Shown here piece after piece: positions 7,146 to 11,895 of a stretch of DNA of 11,895 nt. The notes under the pieces are model-generated. The model was not told the origin of the DNA and made no database searches. It saw nothing but the letters and a program-made list of their open reading frames with translations. Where the stretch lies: the NCBI GenBank assembly GCA_040005265.1, contig JBDTZF010000081.1, forward strand, positions 1-11,895, read 5' to 3'. This DNA comes from JBDTZF01 sp040005265. GTDB lineage: Bacteria; Verrucomicrobiota; Verrucomicrobiia; Chthoniobacterales; UBA10450. The position numbers and the translations under genes were made by a program. Position 1 is the first letter of the stretch, and every line of letters begins with the position of its first letter.

Positions 7146-8084
7146 ATGGAGCACGTGCCGGTTGCGACGGGATTCATAAACGACTCCAATGGGTGGTCCC
7201 GCCGCTTTGCCGTTCGCGGGGTTTTTTGGAGGAAAGCACTCGATTGGGCGGTCCTGAACGTCCCGGCCGTCTTTCATCCGCCTCTCATCTGGCTCTGGTC
7301 GCTCTTTTTTTTCTTTTTCGCAGCACCGGCGCGAAAGGCAATTTATCGACAGCTCGCTGTCATTCTACCCGGCTCGTCGCGGTTCATTAATTATTTCCGC
7401 GTCCTTCGCGTCTTTCACAATTTTGCCTGGTCGCTAACCGACTCGGCAGCGTTTCGATTGCTCAAGGCATCCTTTGCCTACGAACTCACGGGAAAGGATC
7501 AGCTGGACGATCTGGTTGCGGCCGATCGCGCGATTATCCTGACCGCGCACATGGGTAATTACGATCTCGGCGCAGCGTTGTTCATTGAAGAACTTAAAAG
7601 GGAGATTCGAATGGTTCGCGCCCCCGAGCCCGATGAACTGACTGCGCATCATGTCGATCGTTCGCTGGAGCAATCAAGCGGTGGCGCAATGAAGGTGGAC
7701 TACAATACGGCAGGCACTTCGCTCTCGTTCGATCTTCTCGCGGCATTACGAGCCGGGCAGATAATTTCCATTCAAGGCGATCGAGTGGTCGGGGATGTCG
7801 CCCGCTCACCGGTTAAGCTTTTCGGCCATGAAGTTCTTCTGCCGACCGGGCCATTCGTCCTTTCTCTCGTCGCCGAAACCCCGATTTATCCATTGTTCGT
7901 CGTGCGCGATGGATTTCGAAGATATAAAATAATCGCAGAGCCTCCGATCAGATGCAGAAAAGATTCGCCGCGCGAAATCGAAATCGCTGCCGCGTTACAA
8001 AAGTGGTCGCAGGTGTTGGAAGAAAAAATCAGGCTTTACTGGCAGCAATGGTACGCTTTCGCGCCACTTTTCGATGAGAAATAA
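7146..8084 (+). CDS. LpxL/HtrB-family lysophospholipid/lipid A acyltransferase
   Basis: Predicted membrane-bound acyltransferase of the LpxL/LpxM (HtrB/MsbB) family, which transfers a fatty acyl chain onto lipid A precursors or related glycolipids on the cytoplasmic face of the inner membrane. At 312 residues the length is normal. An N-terminal hydrophobic segment (about 40-60, with five consecutive Phe at 54-58) is the membrane anchor. The catalytic HX4D motif is AHMGNYD, with His135 and Asp140. The conserved GDR (211-213), followed by a KLFG segment (224-227) and LLPTGPFVLSL (231-241), matches the family's second conserved block. The start is ATG 7146; GTG 7158 is an in-frame alternative, and no strong ribosome site separates them. 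The gene stands alone on the plus strand, with its stop 2 bases from the converging prepilin peptidase stop. The acceptor is uncertain: lipid A is usual, but ornithine lipids or other glycolipids are possible. Confidence 0.87.
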   Translation: MEHVPVATGFINDSNGWSRRFAVRGVFWRKALDWAVLNVPAVFHPPLIWLWSLFFFFFAAPARKAIYRQLAVILPGSSRFINYFRVLRVFHNFAWSLTDSAAFRLLKASFAYELTGKDQLDDLVAADRAIILTAHMGNYDLGAALFIEELKREIRMVRAPEPDELTAHHVDRSLEQSSGGAMKVDYNTAGTSLSFDLLAALRAGQIISIQGDRVVGDVARSPVKLFGHEVLLPTGPFVLSLVAETPIYPLFVVRDGFRRYKIIAEPPIRCRKDSPREIEIAAALQKWSQVLEEKIRLYWQQWYAFAPLFDEK

Positions 8085-8086
8085 TC

Positions 8087-9181
8087 TTATGGATAGATGA
8101 GGCCGACGTACCAACGCACAAACATCTCTCCAAAGAACAGCCAGATCAGTCCGCCGAATGCGAGGTAAGGACCGAAAGGCAGCTTTGCGGACCAGACACG
8201 TTTTCCCACCGCGAACGTCAGCAATCCGACAAGCGATCCCAGGAGCGATCCAGCGAAAACACTGAACAGAACCGCGCGCCATCCCAGAAATGCGCCAATC
8301 GCGGCCAGAAATTTTAAATCGCCGCGGCCCATGGCTTCGCGCGGAATTTGCAATTCGCGCACCACGCCGGAAATCTCGCTCACGTTGTCGAGCATCATTT
8401 CCTGGTTTTCCACCGCAACGCGATTGTAGTGGAAGTTCAATGTCCCCGTTCCAAATGTCTGATTGTCGATCTTCGCCTCATCACACTCGAGCAGCAGCCG
8501 GTCCGACTCGCGAGCGAAGTGGTCGCTCCAAAGGCTTTGTTCGCTGCCAACGATAAACTCAGCATCCTCGCCCTGGCGCTTCCACGTAAAGGGAGTGGGC
8601 GCTTCGAGGCGAATCCTCTTTTTTCCAAAGGCTAGCTTTCCAGCCTCCAGAACGAGCCAAAGAATCACGTAGCCGAGCGCGGCGGCCAGCACCGAGCGAA
8701 TCACCGCCCCGATGCGCGAATCGGTCCCCATCAACGCCGGGACAGCCGGGCTGATCAGAATTCCCGCAATCGTCCCTCCGATCGTGATCTGGTCGGGAAT
8801 GATGAAATGTTCGAAATCGACAAAAGTTCCGACGATGATAAGGGAAACGAACACCCAATACGCGAGCGCCATTGGCCACGGGAACGTTTGCCAAATCGCC
8901 AGGAACAAGAGCGCAGTGAGCAATTCGACAGCAAAATAGCGGAAGGAAATTTTGGCGCCGCAGTTTGCGCAACGGCCCCGAAGAACAAGCCAACTGATCA
9001 GCGGCAGATTTTGCTGCCACGGAATTGGTTGCTTACAGCTGGGACAAAACGACCGTCGAGGCTTGTTAACGGAAAGATCGAGAGGCAGGCGATAAATGCA
9101 TACGTTCAGAAAAGATCCAATTGTCGCGCCCAGAACAAACGCGAAGATCTTGAACAAAAGTTCGTAGTCTCGAGTGTCCAC
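8087..9181 (-). CDS. pilD: Type IV prepilin peptidase (A24 family) with large inserted soluble domain
   Basis: Inner-membrane aspartyl protease that removes the leader from type IV prepilins and type II secretion pseudopilins, and may N-methylate the new N-terminus. The N-terminal domain has GSFLNVCIYRLP (22-33) and two CxxC pairs (46/49 and 71/74), as in zinc-binding bifunctional enzymes. The catalytic aspartates are Asp122 (DFEHFIIPD) and Asp288 (GRGDLK). The protein is 364 residues, longer than the usual 220-290, because residues about 186-280 between the two active-site segments form a hydrophilic, beta-rich-looking insertion of nearly 100 residues. Both catalytic motifs are intact, so it should be active. 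The start is GTG 9181, four bases after the tatC stop, indicating co-transcription. The stop lies 2 bases from the converging acyltransferase stop. No pilin or secretin genes lie in the window. Confidence 0.93.
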   Translation of the reverse strand: MDTRDYELLFKIFAFVLGATIGSFLNVCIYRLPLDLSVNKPRRSFCPSCKQPIPWQQNLPLISWLVLRGRCANCGAKISFRYFAVELLTALLFLAIWQTFPWPMALAYWVFVSLIIVGTFVDFEHFIIPDQITIGGTIAGILISPAVPALMGTDSRIGAVIRSVLAAALGYVILWLVLEAGKLAFGKKRIRLEAPTPFTWKRQGEDAEFIVGSEQSLWSDHFARESDRLLLECDEAKIDNQTFGTGTLNFHYNRVAVENQEMMLDNVSEISGVVRELQIPREAMGRGDLKFLAAIGAFLGWRAVLFSVFAGSLLGSLVGLLTFAVGKRVWSAKLPFGPYLAFGGLIWLFFGEMFVRWYVGLIYP

Positions 9182-9185
9182 GTAA

Positions 9186-9968
9186 TCAGGTGGTCCGCGA
9201 GTTGGCTCTGCGTCGCTCCATCAGCCACGCGATCCAGATGCAGCTTTCGTAAAGCAGGCACATCGGAAGACTCATCGCAATCAGAGTTAGAACGTCCGGC
9301 GTAGGTGTAATAATCGTTGCCGCGACAAAAATAAGCACGATCGCGTAGGGCCGGGTGCGGGCCATGAATCTGTAAGTCAGTAATCCAAAACGAACCAAAG
9401 CAAGAACCACGACCGGTAATTCAAATGAGAGACCGAAGCCGATCGTAAAACGGGTCACAAACGAATAATACTGCTCCACGGTCCAGGTGGGCGCCCAGCC
9501 CAGGGACTGAGTATCGCGGAAGAAAAAAAGGATCGTCTTCGGCAGCAGCCAGAAATAACAAACCGCTACGCCGAGGAGAAACAGAGCGAAGCTGACGAAA
9601 ATTGCCGGCAACAAGAAGCGCTTTTCCACAGCGGTCAGGGCCGGAAGAACGAACTCCGCTAGGAAAAAAAGCAAAACCGGAAAAGAGATGACAATGCCGG
9701 CGTAAAACGCCAGATGAAAAGAAATCACGAACGAATCGGTGATACCCAGAGCCTTAAGGGTCCCCACTTGCGACCCCACCGCCTGCAGCGGCGCCTGCAT
9801 AACCCGCACAAGCAACGAGCGAAAAGCGAAGCACGCCACCATCGCGATGATGAGCGTGATCGCCATTTTGACGATCGACCACCGCAGGTCTTCGAGGTGC
9901 TCCAGAAACGGCTTGGACGTTTCGCTCTCAGGCGCTTCGCGAAATTTGAAAATGTCCCGCAGCGCCAT
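9186..9968 (-). CDS. tatC: Sec-independent (Tat) translocase subunit TatC
   Basis: Core inner-membrane component of the twin-arginine translocase; it binds the RR signal of folded substrates together with TatB. I chose ATG 9968 (260 residues), because the upstream ATG at 10025 would add 19 residues that are out-of-frame overlap with the Nudix gene end. Family features are FLEHLEDLRWSI (21-32) before TM1, the periplasmic FVLPALTAVEKR stretch (106-117) preceded by conserved Glu105, and the last conserved block TPTPDVLTL...SLPMCLLYE (221-241). Six hydrophobic helices are visible, matching TatC topology. The gene starts 8 bases after the Nudix stop and ends 4 bases before the prepilin peptidase start, so it sits in the middle of a tight minus-strand run. 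No tatA or tatB is nearby. A Cys or Arg odd enough to doubt function is not seen. Confidence 0.95.
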   Translation of the reverse strand: MALRDIFKFREAPESETSKPFLEHLEDLRWSIVKMAITLIIAMVACFAFRSLLVRVMQAPLQAVGSQVGTLKALGITDSFVISFHLAFYAGIVISFPVLLFFLAEFVLPALTAVEKRFLLPAIFVSFALFLLGVAVCYFWLLPKTILFFFRDTQSLGWAPTWTVEQYYSFVTRFTIGFGLSFELPVVVLALVRFGLLTYRFMARTRPYAIVLIFVAATIITPTPDVLTLIAMSLPMCLLYESCIWIAWLMERRRANSRTT

Positions 9969-9976
9969 GTGATCGA

Positions 9977-10588
9977 TTAACGGGGGGCGAGAGAAATGAA
10001 ACCGCGCGCGGCAAGCCGGGCACACATTCCGAGAGTACTGGCGTCGCGAATCTCATTTTCGGCAATCATCCGGCAGATTTCCGGAACGCTAAAAGCGCGG
10101 CAATCCAGAATCGATTCTGTTTCTTCGTGAGCATCGCCTCCGGCACAAGGCTCTACCGCGCGCGCGAGGAAGAGGTAGCCAAATTCGTCGGTGAATCCGG
10201 GGGACGAAAAATAATGGCCGAATGCGATCAGTTCCCCGTCTTTGGCCAATTCATAACCGGTCTCCTCTCGAAGCTCTCGCAAAGCGACTTCCTTGGCAGA
10301 TTCCTGGCCACTTGAACTGGGTTCGGAGCCGCCAAATGCCACGTCGTCGATTTGGCCGGCTGGCATCTCCCAAATGGTCGAGCGAATCGGTACTCGCTCC
10401 TGCCTGATCAGCACAATTTTCTCATCGCGAGTCATCGGCGCGACAATGACGGCTGCTTTACGACGAACGGTGGTCCACGAATGCGGTTTGGCCTGCGTCG
10501 GGGACTGCACAGAGTCGGTCACGACTTCGAGATGCTTGTTAGCAAAGTTCCGTTCACTCGAAATAGTTTGCCAACCGTCTTGTTTCAC
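9977..10588 (-). CDS. Nudix hydrolase, ADP-ribose pyrophosphatase-like
   Basis: Predicted Mg-dependent hydrolase of nucleoside diphosphates linked to another moiety. The overall pattern (Trp near the N-terminus, IVLIRQERVP, WEMPAGQID) is that of ADP-sugar pyrophosphatases such as NudF. The Nudix box is present as ESAKEVALRELREETGY, with the REXXEE metal-binding core. A stretch of about 13 Gly/Ser-rich residues is inserted between PAGQID and the Glu that opens the helix, lengthening a normally tight loop. I chose GTG 10588 (203 residues, starting MKQDGWQ). The longer frame from ATG 10645 would have its first residues encoded by the hairpin repeat, which is implausible. The gene lies between argH and tatC on one strand, 8 bases upstream of tatC. 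The true substrate is uncertain. Confidence 0.88.
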   Translation of the reverse strand: MKQDGWQTISSERNFANKHLEVVTDSVQSPTQAKPHSWTTVRRKAAVIVAPMTRDEKIVLIRQERVPIRSTIWEMPAGQIDDVAFGGSEPSSSGQESAKEVALRELREETGYELAKDGELIAFGHYFSSPGFTDEFGYLFLARAVEPCAGGDAHEETESILDCRAFSVPEICRMIAENEIRDASTLGMCARLAARGFISLAPR

Positions 10589-10596
10589 GCGGGAAG

Positions 10597-10658
10597 TGTA
10601 ATGGCGGGTGTGTCGCCCGCAAATCTTTGAAATTGCGGCCGACACGGCCGCCTCTACA
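10597..10658. repeat. REP-like twin-hairpin element between argH and the Nudix gene
   Basis: This 62-base element begins TGTAATGGCGG and ends CCGCCTCTACA, inverted ends that match at 9 of 11 positions. Inside are two hairpins: GCGGG...CCCGC with a TGTGTCG loop at 10604-10620, and GCGGCC-GACAC-GGCCGC at 10635-10651. A 14-base AT-rich centre joins them. The argH stop codon (TAG, 10656-10654) is formed by the TGTAG end. It fills nearly the whole space between argH and the Nudix GTG (8 bases remain). No T-run follows, so it is not a standard terminator; it could still form hairpins in a shared transcript. Confidence 0.72.
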
Positions 10659-11895
10659 TCAGTTTACCGCGCCAATGCTTGACCTGCGCCGCGATATTTT
10701 CCGGTGACGGCGCGCCGATCGCCTTACGCGCGGCGAGCGAACGGCGAACATCGAAAACGGCGATCACATCGGAATCGAACACGGACGAAAGCTTTTTCAA
10801 TTCCAGGAGCGGGATCTGGTTTAACGAAATCTGTTTCGCTTCAGCATGCGCGACGAGCTTACCGACGACTTCATGTGCGTCGCGGAAAGGCATTCCCTTC
10901 TTGACGAGGTACTCAGCCAGATCGGTAGCGAGAAGATTTGGATCGGACGCAGCTGCTTCCATCCGCTCGCGATTAATCCTAACCTCGGGAAGCATCGACG
11001 AAAAAATACCCAACGCCGCGGCGACTGTATCCACTGAGTCGAAGAGCGCCTCTTTGTCCTCCTGGAGATCGCGGTTGTAGGACGATGGAAGTCCTTTCAT
11101 CGTGGTCAGAATTGAAACGAGATTTCCATAGAGGCGGCCCGTCTTGCCGCGGGTGAGCTCCGCCATGTCCGGGTTCTTTTTTTGCGGCATCAGGCTCGAA
11201 CCCGTGGAAAACGCGTCGCTCAATTCGATGAAACCGAATTCAGCCGTGCTCCACAAAATCAAATCCTCGCTGAACCGAGATAGATGCATGCCGATCAAGG
11301 CGAGGCAAAAGAGGAATTCACAGACAAAATCGCGATCGCTTACCGCGTCCAGGCTGTTCTGGCTGACGCCGGCAAAACCAAGTTCGCGGGCGATGAGCTT
11401 GCGATCGAGAACGATTGTCGATCCTGCGAGGGCGCCCGAGCCGAGCGGGAGAACGTCCGTTCGCTTTAAACAATCGCGAAGGCGATCCGTGTCGCGCTCC
11501 AATGCCTCGATCTGAGCGAAAAGATAATGAGCGAAGAAAATCGGCTGCGCCCGCTGCAAATGAGTGTAACCGGGCATGACAACATCCAGATGTCTCTCGG
11601 CAAGCGCCAGCAGTGCACGCTGCAAATTCCCCAAGCGGGAAGACGTTTCCGCAATCTCCGTTTTAATATAGAGACGCAGATCGAGCGCGACCTGATCGTT
11701 CCGGCTCCGGGCCGTGTGCAGTTTCCCGCCTATTGCGCCAATTCGCCGGGTAAGCGCTGCCTCAATATTCATGTGCACATCTTCAAGCGATCGGTCCCAC
11801 TCGAATTTTCCCTCTCCGATTTCCTTGTCGATCTCCCGCAGGCCGCTCTCGATCTTGTCACGTTCAACGTCGGTCAAAATTCCGGCACGGCCCAG
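10654..11895 (-). CDS. argH: Argininosuccinate lyase (N-terminus beyond window)
   Basis: Last enzyme of arginine synthesis: cytoplasmic tetramer splitting argininosuccinate into arginine and fumarate. The reading frame runs open through the window edge at 11895, giving 413 residues; about 50 N-terminal residues are missing compared with the usual 460. An apparent internal TTG start at 11877 is not the true start. In partial numbering, the fumarase/aspartase-superfamily motifs are EDVH (38-41), HTARSRNDQ (60-68), GYTHLQRAQP with the catalytic His (109-118), and the signature loop GSSLMPQKKNPD (232-243). The tail DLAEYLVKKGMPFRDAHEVVG is typical of ArgH C-terminal domains. The stop codon is contributed by the adjacent hairpin element. 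It probably heads or sits within a minus-strand operon running into the Nudix hydrolase, tatC and prepilin peptidase genes. Confidence 0.97.
   Translation of the reverse strand: MGRAGILTDVERDKIESGLREIDKEIGEGKFEWDRSLEDVHMNIEAALTRRIGAIGGKLHTARSRNDQVALDLRLYIKTEIAETSSRLGNLQRALLALAERHLDVVMPGYTHLQRAQPIFFAHYLFAQIEALERDTDRLRDCLKRTDVLPLGSGALAGSTIVLDRKLIARELGFAGVSQNSLDAVSDRDFVCEFLFCLALIGMHLSRFSEDLILWSTAEFGFIELSDAFSTGSSLMPQKKNPDMAELTRGKTGRLYGNLVSILTTMKGLPSSYNRDLQEDKEALFDSVDTVAAALGIFSSMLPEVRINRERMEAAASDPNLLATDLAEYLVKKGMPFRDAHEVVGKLVAHAEAKQISLNQIPLLELKKLSSVFDSDVIAVFDVRRSLAARKAIGAPSPENIAAQVKHWRGKLM

Noticed and set aside
7066..7180. Short peptides in the nagA/acyltransferase gap: a GTG-started 36-residue plus frame from 7069, and a minus frame ending FGVGKRNQFH at a TAG inside the repeat element
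   Set aside because: Both read somewhat protein-like, but they are under 40 residues, overlap each other and the acyltransferase start, and lack a convincing start or ribosome site. A gene remnant is possible but not supportable.
7305..7320. T-rich run in the acyltransferase gene as a possible programmed frameshift site
   Set aside because: The frame is intact on both sides and encodes a Phe-rich membrane helix expected at this place; no alternative product is evident.
10589..10645. Upstream extension of the Nudix protein to ATG 10645
   Set aside because: Most of the extra residues are encoded by the hairpin repeat. The Nudix-family N-terminus (Trp and Ser-Glu region) begins right after GTG 10588.
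1..11895. CRISPR array, tRNA, rRNA, transposase, phage or defence island
   Set aside because: Read for direct repeats with spacers, cloverleaf-like sequences and mobile-element proteins; none found. The genes are ordinary metabolic and envelope functions.

Overview
This window looks like chromosomal DNA from a free-living, Gram-negative-type bacterium of moderately high GC. The best guess is a soil Verrucomicrobiota of the Chthoniobacterales/Spartobacteria kind. That placement is an inference from overall gene style, compact packing, weak Shine-Dalgarno signals, GTG starts and short GTAG-ended palindromic repeats; no rRNA or other marker is present. An LpxL-type acyltransferase and a type IV prepilin peptidase fit an organism with an outer membrane and pseudopilins.

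Layout. (1) 16-2498, plus strand: an APC-family amino-acid permease, then a secreted protein of unknown function joined to it by a 4-base ATGA overlap. (2) 2511-4640, minus strand: a YihY/BrkB membrane protein followed by a membrane-anchored Amidase_2 protein with a long lysine-rich spacer. (3) 4727-5812, plus: a GT28/MGDG-synthase-like glycosyltransferase, divergent from yihY and convergent with nagA. (4) 5845-6990, minus: nagA. (5) 7146-8084, plus: an LpxL/HtrB-type acyltransferase. (6) 8087-11895, minus: a close-packed run argH (cut by the window edge) - Nudix hydrolase - tatC - prepilin peptidase.

Many of the genes act at the cell envelope: amino-acid uptake, peptidoglycan cleavage, amino-sugar recycling (NagA), lipid glycosylation, lipid acylation, Tat export and prepilin processing. 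Nothing shows that they form one pathway. The tight minus-strand run argH-Nudix-tatC-pilD is probably co-transcribed, although its members serve different processes.

No gap exceeds 300 bases. The longest are 6991-7145 (155 b), 3618-3746 (129 b), 4641-4726 (86 b) and 10589-10653 (65 b). Three of these four hold a short element built the same way: two hairpins flanked by GTAG/CTAC-like ends, as in inverted pairs of REP sequences. One of them supplies the stop codon of argH. I see no tRNA, rRNA, CRISPR array, transposase, phage gene or recognisable defence system. The most interesting non-routine signals are the GTAG twin-hairpin elements, the uncharacterised secreted protein, and the large soluble insertion in the prepilin peptidase.
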